Positions 56,659 to 63,991 of a DNA stretch of 64,000 nt are shown here, piece by piece. The notes under the pieces are model-generated. The model was not told the DNA's origin. It did no database searches and saw only the letters and a program-made list of their open reading frames with translations. Origin of the DNA: Butyrivibrio sp. (GTDB lineage: Bacteria > Bacillota > Clostridia > Lachnospirales > Lachnospiraceae); assembly GCA_017470505.1 (NCBI GenBank), contig JAFUYO010000005.1, positions 84,759 through 148,758 of the forward strand, in the 5' to 3' direction. Both the position numbers and the translations under genes were made by a program. Each line of letters starts with the position of its first letter. Within the stretch, counting starts at the first letter, position 1.

Positions 56659-57909
56659 ATGGCAGATATAAGACCTTTTAAGGCAATAAGACCGGCATCG
56701 GAGAAGGTGTCCAAAATAGCTGCACTTCCCTATGATGTGTACAACAGGCAGGAGGCAAGGGAAGTTGTTGAAAAGAATCCTGATTCCTTTCTTGCAATCG
56801 ACAGGCCGGAGACTTTTTTTGAGCCTGACCACGATATGTACGCGAAGGAAGTATATCAGAAGGCTGCAAACGAACTAAAGAGCAGAATAGAAAAGGGCGA
56901 CTTCATTCAGGATGAAGAGAACTGCTACTACATCTATGAGCTTACCATGAACGGAAGGAGCCAGACCGGTATTGTCGCAATTTCGTCTATTGATGACTAC
57001 TTAAACGGAGTTATCAAAAAGCACGAGAATACCCGGGAGGAGAAGGAGCAGGACAGGATAAACCACGTCTACACCTGCAAAGCACAGACGGGTCCTATCT
57101 TTTTGTGCTACCGTGAGAACAGGCTCATCTCTGAGATTGTCGAGAAGGTAAAGAAAGTGGATAAGCCTGTCTACGACTTCACGACCCCTGAGGGCATCGG
57201 ACAGAGAGTGTGGGTGATGGAGGACGAGGATGAGAACAACATGGTCTCAAGGCTCTTTTCCCAGATAGGTGACATCTATATTGCCGACGGTCATCACAGA
57301 TGCGCATCGGCAGTCAAAGTTGGACTGCGGATGAGACAGGAGAACGAGGGCAAAAAGCGCGGAAAACAGCCCTACGACTACTTCCTCTCAGTTCTTTTCC
57401 CGGACAGTGAGCTGATGATAATGGACTACAACAGAGTTGTTAAGGATTTAAACGGACTTTCTGCTGATGAATTTTTGACAGCTCTTTCCGGGAAATTTGA
57501 TGTAAAAAAAGAAGATGCAAAGGTTTCTCCTTCCTCAAAGGGAGAGTTCGGCCTTTACCTTGAAAAGAACTGGTACAGGCTCATCGCAAAGCCGGAAATA
57601 AAAAAGGACGACCCTGTTGAGGGACTTGACGTATCCGTCCTTCAGAACGAGGTCCTTGGGCCGATACTTGGAATCGGAGATCCCAGGACTGATAAGAGGA
57701 TTGATTTTGTCGGCGGAATAAGGGGATTAGATGAGCTTGAAAGAAGATGTGACCTTGACATGAAGCTTGCTTTTTCCATGTACCCGACATCGATTTCCGA
57801 GCTCTTTGACGTCGCAGATAAAAAAATGCTGATGCCGCCAAAGTCAACATGGTTTGAACCGAAGCTACTTAGTGGTTTATTTATACATGAGTTAAGTGGT
57901 ATACTGTAA
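56659..57909 (+). CDS. DUF1015-family protein
   Basis: A 416 aa soluble protein. N-terminal ADIRPFKAIRPA and YDVYN, then VIKKHENTREEKEQDRINH and the conserved IADGHHRCASAVKVGLRMR are marks of DUF1015. The DGHHR motif is also the active-site signature of ParB/sulfiredoxin-fold kinases, including archaeal free-serine kinase SerK. It directly follows serC and serA, an arrangement often seen for this family, so a role around serine or phosphoserine is likely. Function is not established. Confidence 0.85.
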   Translation: MADIRPFKAIRPASEKVSKIAALPYDVYNRQEAREVVEKNPDSFLAIDRPETFFEPDHDMYAKEVYQKAANELKSRIEKGDFIQDEENCYYIYELTMNGRSQTGIVAISSIDDYLNGVIKKHENTREEKEQDRINHVYTCKAQTGPIFLCYRENRLISEIVEKVKKVDKPVYDFTTPEGIGQRVWVMEDEDENNMVSRLFSQIGDIYIADGHHRCASAVKVGLRMRQENEGKKRGKQPYDYFLSVLFPDSELMIMDYNRVVKDLNGLSADEFLTALSGKFDVKKEDAKVSPSSKGEFGLYLEKNWYRLIAKPEIKKDDPVEGLDVSVLQNEVLGPILGIGDPRTDKRIDFVGGIRGLDELERRCDLDMKLAFSMYPTSISELFDVADKKMLMPPKSTWFEPKLLSGLFIHELSGIL

Positions 57910-57949
57910 GTGATATAGTTTTCCAAAGCGGAGCAATCCGTATATCACT
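57909..57949 (+). terminator. Hairpin between DUF1015 gene and the GlgB-like gene
   Basis: AGTGATATA (57909-57917) pairs with TATATCACT (57941-57949). Its loop carries CGGAGCAATCCG, also found near ilvB. There is no T-tract, so termination is unsure. Confidence 0.4.
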
Positions 57950-57989
57950 CGTAAAGTAAATCATTTTTTACATCACGGGAGGGCCTATA

Positions 57990-60479
57990 GTGAACAACAA
58001 ACTTTACAAAATGATGAACTGGCCGGAGATAGAGGAGATCATCTATTCTGACGGCGACAATCCGCACAGGATACTCGGTGCCCACAAGGTTGGAAACAGC
58101 TACCTTATCCAGGCGTTTCATCCCGAAGCGGTCAGCATGAAGATCTATGTTGAGAACACCAAAAAGACCTTTGACATGGAACTTGCCGATGAAGCAGGCT
58201 TTTTTGCTGCGATAATTCCTTATATTGAAAAACTGAAGTACAAGTTTGTGATCACTGATACAGAGGGGATAGAGTCAAATGTCTATGACCCCTATGCATT
58301 CGAGCCTCTGATGGACAGAGAGGATTTCATCAAGCTCGGCAGCGGGATGCATTTCCATATCTATGAGAAGCTCGGCGCTCACCCCATGAAGAGAGACGGG
58401 GTAGATGGCTGCAATTTTGCAGTATGGGCACCTTCCGCGGCCAGAGTCAGCGTGATCGGCGATTTTAACAAGTGGGACGGAAGGGTCTGCCAGATGCACA
58501 GACTTGACCCTATCGGCGTCTTTGAGATATTTGTTCCGGGTGCAGTACCGGGCGACGGATATCAGTTTGAGATCAAGACAAGGAGCGGTCTTATTCTGAA
58601 AAGACCTGACCCCTATGCGACAAAATCCAAGGGCGAGAACGGCATAATCTCTGTTGTTCACGATATCAAACCCATAAAGTGGACCGATTCAAAGTGGATC
58701 GCAGGCAGAAAGAAATTCGACAGGGACGAAGATCCCTTATCAATATGTGAGATTTCGCTTGAGTCCTTTGCAGGAAGACACGGCGGCAAGGGTACAATGG
58801 ATGAGATCACAAGGGATGTTGTTGAATACGTCAAGAATCACGGCTTTAACACAATTGAGCTCATGCCTGTTATGAAGCATGTGCCGGGACATTTTTATCA
58901 TATCCTTGATTTCTTTGCCCTTGATGATATTTACGACGGCACGGACGAATTCATGAAATTTATAGACACCTGCCACAGTGAAGGGATCAGAGTTATCATG
59001 GACTGGGTGCCTACATTCTTCCCTAAGTCATCGTGCGGACTTTCCGACTTTGACGGAAGGACGCTCTATGAGTACTCAGACCCGAGGATCGGTATTCGTC
59101 CCAGGAGCGGAGACCTTGTCTTTGACTACGGCAGGAAGGAAGTCATCAATTTCCTTATTTCAAATGCTCTATTCTGGACCAATGTCTTCCATATCGACGG
59201 CATCAGGACTTCCGATATTTCGAGGATATTGTATCTTGATTACGACAGAAAGCCGGGTGAGTGGCTGCCCAATATCTACGGCGGCAACGAGAACCTCGAG
59301 GCACTTGAGTTTTTGAAACGCTTTACAACTGTCCTCCACAAAGAGAATCCGGGAGTACTGCTCCTGACCAAAGAGACTGCCTGCTGGCCGCATGTGACTG
59401 ATGAAGTCGACAACGGCGGACTTGGCTTTGACTACAAGTGGAACAACGGCTGGACAAGGGATTTCCTCTCGTACATGGAAAATGATCCTCTCTTCAGGGC
59501 AGGACACCACGATGAGCTGACCTTCAGCCTGATATACAGCTATACCGAGAGGTTTATCCTTGCATTTACCCACGAGGACATCGAGAAGGGACTTGAGGGT
59601 CTATACTATCTGATGCCCGGGGATTCCACGCAGAAGATGGCAAACCTCCGACTTGCGATCAGCTTTATGATGGTGCATCCCGGCAGGAAGCATTTCTACA
59701 TGGAACCCGATGCGCTCACGGTTGATCAGTCTGTATTTGTGGAGAACATGATCAAAAAGCTCAACGACCTCTACGAGAAAAAGCCTGCACTTCATGTGCT
59801 CGACAACAGCGACAGCGGTTTTGAGTGGATAAATGTTCTTGCTTCCGACGAGTGCATGCTTGCCTTTGCAAGGAAGACCGAGAAAGACGACGAGATGCTT
59901 GTAGTTGTCGCAAACATGGCAGGCGTTGACAGGGAATATGAGATTGGAGTTCCTGCTGACGGCAGATATTCTGAAGTATTCAACTCCGACGAAGTAAGCT
60001 TTGGCGGAACAGGCCTTGTAAATGCCCTCAAGCAGGAGGCCAGACGCAAGGAGATGGACGGAAGGACCTACTCGATTTCTGTAAAGCTTGCACCTCTGTC
60101 CCTTGCTATATTCGGATACACTCCATACACTGAGCAGGAGAAGAAGATCCGCGCAATCAAGGAAGAGGAAGAGATCAAGAAAGAGAAGGAAAAAGAGGAA
60201 TCGCTCCTTGCGCTCAGACAGAAACAGAGCGAGGAGGAGGAGAGGATCCTCAAAGAGCTCAAGATCAAGTATGAGAAAGAACTCCTTGAGCAGGAAAAGG
60301 CCATCGAGGAGAAATACGAAAAGATCGAGGAGGAGAGAATATTCTCCATCGTATCTGAGCAGGCACTAAACGGAGTCAAAAAGGCCGCAAAGAAATCCTC
60401 ATCCGATACCAAATCCTCAAAGAGCGCCAAAGCTGCAAAATCCTCAAAAACAGGCAAAAAATCCAAAAAAGACGAATAA
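57990..60479 (+). CDS. GlgB-like (GH13) protein lacking catalytic residues, coiled-coil tail
   Basis: An 829 aa protein built like 1,4-alpha-glucan branching enzyme: N-terminal beta-sandwich, CBM48 (FAVWAPSAARVSVIGDFNKWDG, about 137-160), GH13 barrel (about 240-610), and C-terminal beta domain. Key residues differ: DWVP-x-H reads DWVPTF (Phe343); DGLRVDA reads DGIRTSD (Ser408 at the nucleophile position); AEES reads TKET (461-463); SHDE reads THED (528-530); the EFGQ motif is missing. The tail (about 715-829) is a Lys/Glu coiled coil ending in Lys/Ser repeats. It probably binds glucan without cutting it. Start is GTG 57990 with GGAGG 7 nt upstream. Confidence 0.8.
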   Translation: MNNKLYKMMNWPEIEEIIYSDGDNPHRILGAHKVGNSYLIQAFHPEAVSMKIYVENTKKTFDMELADEAGFFAAIIPYIEKLKYKFVITDTEGIESNVYDPYAFEPLMDREDFIKLGSGMHFHIYEKLGAHPMKRDGVDGCNFAVWAPSAARVSVIGDFNKWDGRVCQMHRLDPIGVFEIFVPGAVPGDGYQFEIKTRSGLILKRPDPYATKSKGENGIISVVHDIKPIKWTDSKWIAGRKKFDRDEDPLSICEISLESFAGRHGGKGTMDEITRDVVEYVKNHGFNTIELMPVMKHVPGHFYHILDFFALDDIYDGTDEFMKFIDTCHSEGIRVIMDWVPTFFPKSSCGLSDFDGRTLYEYSDPRIGIRPRSGDLVFDYGRKEVINFLISNALFWTNVFHIDGIRTSDISRILYLDYDRKPGEWLPNIYGGNENLEALEFLKRFTTVLHKENPGVLLLTKETACWPHVTDEVDNGGLGFDYKWNNGWTRDFLSYMENDPLFRAGHHDELTFSLIYSYTERFILAFTHEDIEKGLEGLYYLMPGDSTQKMANLRLAISFMMVHPGRKHFYMEPDALTVDQSVFVENMIKKLNDLYEKKPALHVLDNSDSGFEWINVLASDECMLAFARKTEKDDEMLVVVANMAGVDREYEIGVPADGRYSEVFNSDEVSFGGTGLVNALKQEARRKEMDGRTYSISVKLAPLSLAIFGYTPYTEQEKKIRAIKEEEEIKKEKEKEESLLALRQKQSEEEERILKELKIKYEKELLEQEKAIEEKYEKIEEERIFSIVSEQALNGVKKAAKKSSSDTKSSKSAKAAKSSKTGKKSKKDE

Positions 60480-60488
60480 TGATATCAC

Positions 60489-60514
60489 GGGCTCCGCGCG
60501 CTGCGGAGCCCTTT
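60489..60514 (+). terminator. Terminator after the GlgB-like gene
   Basis: A perfect 9-bp GC-rich stem GGGCTCCGC/GCGGAGCCC (60489-60497 with 60503-60511) followed by TTTC. Confidence 0.75.
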
Positions 60515-60526
60515 CAACAAAAGTTC

Positions 60527-60555
60527 TTGCTAAAATTTAAATTACCGTATATAAT
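60527..60555 (+). promoter_or_regulatory. Promoter of tRNA-Thr
   Basis: TTGCTA (60527-60532), 17-bp spacer and TATAAT (60550-60555), 22 bp before the mature tRNA end. Confidence 0.75.
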
Positions 60556-60577
60556 AATTTTTGTTCGTTTTAAAAAT

Positions 60578-60650
60578 GCTGGAATAGCGCAGTTGGTAGC
60601 GCAACTGATTCGTAATCAGTAGGTCGAGGGTTCAAGTCCCTTTTCCAGCT
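60578..60650 (+). tRNA. tRNA-Thr (anticodon CGT)
   Basis: Full cloverleaf: acceptor GCTGGAA/TTCCAGC, D-loop AGTTGGTA, anticodon stem ACTGA/TCAGT with loop TTCGTAA, and T-arm GAGGG-TTCAAGT-CCCTT. The discriminator is T; CCA is not encoded. It reads ACG codons. Confidence 0.97.
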
Positions 60651-60656
60651 CTGTAT

Positions 60657-60697
60657 TAAAAGAGAACTATTATTTTGGAATAATGGTTCTCTTTTTT
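60657..60697 (+). terminator. Terminator after tRNA-Thr
   Basis: AAAGAGAAC and GTTCTCTTT, extended inward by TATTATT/AATAATG, form a long stem that runs into TTTTTT. Confidence 0.85.
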
Positions 60698-60833
60698 GCT
60701 AGTATTTATGTGGGTTTTGGGGTTATAGAATATTTTGGCTATTAACGAATGGAGGGCGATTAAACGATAATAATTTATCGAATTACAAAGTACAAAACAA
60801 GAAATTAAAAATCATTAGGTCATGAAAATGGCA

Positions 60834-60892
60834 TAAAATAGCTACATATTAGAAATAAAAATGCGCTATTTTAGCTGTGGTATTACATATTA
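60834..60892. repeat. Inverted and direct repeats upstream of the DUF5688 gene
   Basis: TAAAATAGC (60834-60842) and GCTATTTTA (60865-60873) form a 9-bp inverted repeat, and TACATATTA occurs directly repeated at 60843-60851 and 60884-60892 (second copy preceded by T instead of C). They lie just upstream of the -10 of the next gene and could be regulator sites. Confidence 0.4.
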
Positions 60893-60900
60893 TGTGGCGT

Positions 60901-60937
60901 TATAATCCCTCCACTAATTAAAAAGGAGGGATTTTTT
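60901..60937 (+). promoter_or_regulatory. -10 element plus hairpin that masks the ribosome site
   Basis: TATAAT (60901-60906) is directly followed by CCCTCC (60907-60912), complementary to the Shine-Dalgarno GGAGGG (60925-60930), after which come seven T. On transcripts arriving from upstream the stem would mask the site or terminate; a transcript starting about 7 nt after the -10 would lack CCCTCC and stay open. Confidence 0.5.
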
Positions 60938-60938
60938 T

Positions 60939-61838
60939 ATGGAACTAAAAGGTTTTATGGAAGAGGTAAAGGAACTTGTTAATAAAGAGTTAGGTGATGA
61001 CTATGAGCTCGAAATCAAAGATGTTTTAAAGAATAATGGTCAGCTATACCATGGACTTGAGGTTAAAAAGAGCTTAAGCAACATAGCTCCTGTATTGTAT
61101 CTGGATGGCTATTATGAGCAGTATGAGAAAGGTTTGGGTGACATTGAAGGTATTTCGCAGGAAGTGGTCAGAATTTTTAGGCAGCATGAAAAGAATAGTG
61201 TTGATATGAGTTTTGTTACTGACTTTGAAAATGTCAGGGATAACATCATGGTAAAAGCAATAAATTTTGAAGGAAATGCAAAATTATTAGAAGGTCTGGT
61301 ATACGAGAAATATCTTGATCTTGCCATGGTTTATTATATTGGTGTTGATTTTCCTGTTGATGGTGCAGGGTGTATCATGGTAAAGAAAGAGATGCTTAAG
61401 ACATGGGGAATCAGAAAGTCTGAGCTACGTGTTGCAGCCAAGGAAAATATGAAAAAACAGCCCTATAAACTGGAAAACATATTTGACCTTATAATCAAAA
61501 TAAACGGACTTGACGGGGAACAGCTGTATCCTGAAGAAATGCGCGGAGAAAATGGAGATGTGTTTGTTTTATCAAATTCGGATAGGCTGTATGGAGGCAG
61601 GTTGTTGTTCGAAATTGACAAGTTGAGTGAATTAGCAGACAAGTTAGGAAAGTGCTTCTATATCATACCCAGCAGCATACATGAACTTATTTTGATAAAG
61701 GATGATGGGATATGCGAGTTAGAGCATTTAAAGGATATGGTACATGAAGTCAACAGAACAGCAGTAATGCCGGAAGAGGTGCTTAGTGATAATGTTTATG
61801 TTTACGATAATACTATAAAGAGTGTAAGCATTGCATGA
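60939..61838 (+). CDS. DUF5688-family protein
   Basis: A 299 aa soluble protein of a family common in Lachnospiraceae and of unknown function. Recognisable parts are the N-terminal amphipathic helix, NNGQLYHGLEVKK, and the C-terminal VLSNSDRLYGGRLLFEIDKL, FYIIPSSIHELILIKDD and VMPEEVLSDNVYVYD. No membrane segments. It is the first gene of an A+T-richer stretch downstream of the tRNA and is monocistronic, with its own promoter and terminator. Confidence 0.8.
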   Translation: MELKGFMEEVKELVNKELGDDYELEIKDVLKNNGQLYHGLEVKKSLSNIAPVLYLDGYYEQYEKGLGDIEGISQEVVRIFRQHEKNSVDMSFVTDFENVRDNIMVKAINFEGNAKLLEGLVYEKYLDLAMVYYIGVDFPVDGAGCIMVKKEMLKTWGIRKSELRVAAKENMKKQPYKLENIFDLIIKINGLDGEQLYPEEMRGENGDVFVLSNSDRLYGGRLLFEIDKLSELADKLGKCFYIIPSSIHELILIKDDGICELEHLKDMVHEVNRTAVMPEEVLSDNVYVYDNTIKSVSIA

Positions 61839-61859
61839 GGCATGAGTTTCAATTATTTT

Positions 61860-61898
61860 ATGAAGCAGGGGAGTTACCTTTCCTGCTTCATGTTATTT
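61860..61898 (+). terminator. Terminator after the DUF5688 gene
   Basis: A long stem ATGAAGCAGGGGAG/CTTTCCTGCTTCAT (61860-61873 with 61878-61891, some G-T pairs) with loop TTAC and TTATTT after it. Confidence 0.75.
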
Positions 61899-61974
61899 AA
61901 AGAGATGTAACTGATTCGGAGAAATAGGTAAAATAGGGTTTTGATAGATAATGGCTTTAGCTGAAGAATAATGA

Positions 61975-61980
61975 TATAAT
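61975..61980 (+). promoter_or_regulatory. -10 element before the small hypothetical gene
   Basis: TATAAT inside ATGATATAAT, a 10-mer repeated exactly before the gene at 63042 (62984-62993). No -35 of note. Confidence 0.4.
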
Positions 61981-62019
61981 ATGATTGAAATTTAGGTGGG
62001 GTCCTAGATAAGGAGTAAA

Positions 62020-62319
62020 ATGAGTAATTTAGCATTATTAAGAAAGAGAGGTGCTACTATGGTTGAATCTAAACTAACAATAGATGACCTGAAGGTTGGA
62101 ATGCACGTAGTACCTGAGCAACTGTCAGATCTTTATGGAGTCTGGGTATTTATTAATCCAGAAACAGCAACGAAGGAAGGCTTTGATATACTGTATTTTT
62201 GTGATGAAAACACAAAAGATGATAGAGAAATAGAAAAGATACAAAAGCAGTATGGTAAGACAACAGTCATTTTCCAGCCAAAATTCTATGAAGACGAGGA
62301 CGCTGCAATATATGACTGA
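62020..62319 (+). CDS. Small hypothetical protein
   Basis: Up to 99 aa. ATG 62020 has GGAG 4 nt upstream; ATG 62059 (86 aa, starting MVESKLTIDDLKVGM) has GAGG at a better distance and gives a more natural N-terminus. The protein is acidic and soluble, with no known motif. It overlaps the protease-like gene downstream by 8 bp, so the two are translationally coupled. Confidence 0.55.
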   Translation: MSNLALLRKRGATMVESKLTIDDLKVGMHVVPEQLSDLYGVWVFINPETATKEGFDILYFCDENTKDDREIEKIQKQYGKTTVIFQPKFYEDEDAAIYD

Positions 62320-62887
62320 TTTTTTGGAAATAGAATTAACCAAGAGCTTAGAGTTTAGGTGCGATTTTAAGTCTGATATTTATGGGATTCATGGAGAATC
62401 AATATTTTTTCCAAGCATAAGGCAATCTGGAATAAAGATAGATACTGGAGCTCATGGGATTTTAATCCCATTACGGACACTGTGTTGGACGGATTCTCAA
62501 ATCAAAAAACTCTTGGATGATGCTGTTAAACATAGTAGAAAGAGCCTATCCGTTATAAATGGCGTAGAAAGTGTTAATAACATTTCAAGCGCTCAGCTTA
62601 GAAATGAATCTGAGAGTTTCATAAAAAGCTATAAAGGTGTTGCTATAAGCATACTTGCAGATAAGATTGTTGTTGGTGATCTTGAGTTTAAAGATGTCCC
62701 AGTAAGGGTAACACCACACACAACTGGAAATATCTTGCTTGGCATGGATGTCATAAAAAAGATGGATAATCATATAGGCACAAGCAGAATTACAGGAGAA
62801 ACGACCTTGTTAGCCTGTCCGGAAGATGCAATTAGCCAAGGGTATTTGGATGCATTGGACAAGCATTTTGGAATCAAAATGATATAG
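62312..62887 (+). CDS. Retropepsin-like aspartic protease-fold protein
   Basis: About 191 aa from ATG 62312. IKIDTGAHGILIPL carries the Asp-Thr-Gly-Ala motif (Asp44) of single-domain clan AA proteases, and the later NILLGMDVIKKM matches the second hallmark (hydrophobic-hydrophobic-Gly) before the C-terminal helix. Such enzymes dimerise to form the active site. Substrate unknown. An earlier in-frame ATG (62252) lies within the upstream gene and is unlikely. It is coupled to the small gene before it. Confidence 0.7.
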   Translation: MTDFLEIELTKSLEFRCDFKSDIYGIHGESIFFPSIRQSGIKIDTGAHGILIPLRTLCWTDSQIKKLLDDAVKHSRKSLSVINGVESVNNISSAQLRNESESFIKSYKGVAISILADKIVVGDLEFKDVPVRVTPHTTGNILLGMDVIKKMDNHIGTSRITGETTLLACPEDAISQGYLDALDKHFGIKMI

Positions 62888-62917
62888 ATTTACATAGTAA
62901 CAGCATTGTTTATGCAG

Positions 62918-62952
62918 CTGCTCTACCAAGAAAGGTAGGGCAGTTTTTATTT
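62918..62952 (+). terminator. Terminator after the retropepsin-like gene
   Basis: CTGCTCTACC/GGTAGGGCAG (62918-62927 with 62934-62943, one G-T pair), 6-nt loop, then TTTTTATTTA. Confidence 0.85.
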
Positions 62953-62987
62953 ATAGAAATATAAGAAAATGAACAATAGGACAATGA

Positions 62988-62993
62988 TATAAT
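62988..62993 (+). promoter_or_regulatory. -10 element before the acidic hypothetical gene
   Basis: TATAAT in the same ATGATATAAT context as at 61971. The start codon lies 49 bp downstream with a GAAGGAGA ribosome site. Confidence 0.4.
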
Positions 62994-63041
62994 CAATTAT
63001 GCAACAGTCAATTAGATTATGTCCGGAAGGAGAAATATTAT

Positions 63042-63866
63042 ATGGAAGTTATTGAACGTAAATCAGTTCATGTAATAAGCGATATTATTTCCGGTTACAT
63101 TGCATACAACTTAGGAGATGTATGCTGTGTAATAAAAAATGATGATGATGTGATAAAGATTTATTACGATGGTGGTAAATTGCAATTTGTTTTTTATGAT
63201 GATGAAGTTGGCGGAGTCATAATTCAAGAGATAGAAGATGCTTTGGAGTTTGAAGATATACGAATATTACATTTTGACACATGGTATTATGAAAATATAA
63301 ATAATAGCGTTATTCGTGAGATTTTTATGTCTTACGAACATGATGATACAAGCGACGATGAAATAAGTGATGATAACATAAGTGATGATCATATAGATTT
63401 TTACTTAGATAATAGTGATGGGACAATTTATTATAATGAAAATGGCTTGATTGTATATTCATGTGAGGAATATGAACCCAATGATAGTGGCTATTGGCGA
63501 GAACTCACAATAAAGATAACACATGAAATATGTAAGTTTAATCAGAAGTATATAAAAACTATTTCCATTTCAGGGGATAATTTTGATAAAGAAGCACGTA
63601 TTGAACAATTAAAGGAGCTTATAAAATCTGAGTCTGAACATGAAGACTTTATGGATATTTTAGATATTGATTTAGACTTTGAGGATTGTGTTATTGAAGT
63701 GTTTGGAGATGAAGATGTTTCAATAAATAGACTTGTTATTAGTGATGATTATGTTAGTTTTAAAGTCGATGAGGAGGTTTATAGGGTCAATAAATTTAGG
63801 GCAAACCAATGTATTTATCTATTAGGTGCAAATACAACTAATCAATATTGGCTGAGCTGGATATGA
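63042..63866 (+). CDS. Acidic hypothetical protein
   Basis: A 274 aa protein very rich in Asp, Glu, Ile and Tyr, with an internal repeated DDEISDDNISDDH stretch (about residues 104-116). No signal peptide or membrane helix and no recognised family. Codon use is A+T-rich, like its three neighbours and unlike the rest of the window. Good Shine-Dalgarno (GGAAGGAG). Probably a cytosolic protein; function unknown. Confidence 0.6.
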   Translation: MEVIERKSVHVISDIISGYIAYNLGDVCCVIKNDDDVIKIYYDGGKLQFVFYDDEVGGVIIQEIEDALEFEDIRILHFDTWYYENINNSVIREIFMSYEHDDTSDDEISDDNISDDHIDFYLDNSDGTIYYNENGLIVYSCEEYEPNDSGYWRELTIKITHEICKFNQKYIKTISISGDNFDKEARIEQLKELIKSESEHEDFMDILDIDLDFEDCVIEVFGDEDVSINRLVISDDYVSFKVDEEVYRVNKFRANQCIYLLGANTTNQYWLSWI

Positions 63867-63912
63867 TAGTAATTATTTATGGAAAGAAAAACTGTCTGTG
63901 TAATGTCCCGCG

Positions 63913-63958
63913 GCGAATTGAGAGCGGAGCTTCCTGCGAATTGATTTCGGAGCTTTTA
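63913..63958 (+). repeat. Tandem direct repeat of 23 bp
   Basis: Two units (63913-63935 and 63936-63958) share GCGAATTGA-NNN-CGGAGCTT. The GCGGAGCTTCCT part resembles the GCGGAACTTCCT in the intergenic repeat at 27046. Confidence 0.6.
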
Positions 63959-63991
63959 CCGAACCGACTGCGCAGTCGGTTCGGTAAAAGC
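63952..63991. repeat. Perfect 40-bp palindrome
   Basis: The sequence from 63952 to 63991 equals its own reverse complement, centred on ACTGCGCAGT, with outer arms GCTTTTACCGAACC and GGTTCGGTAAAAGC. It is followed by only 9 bases of the window. It may be a terminator, a repeat end or a recombination site. Confidence 0.75.
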
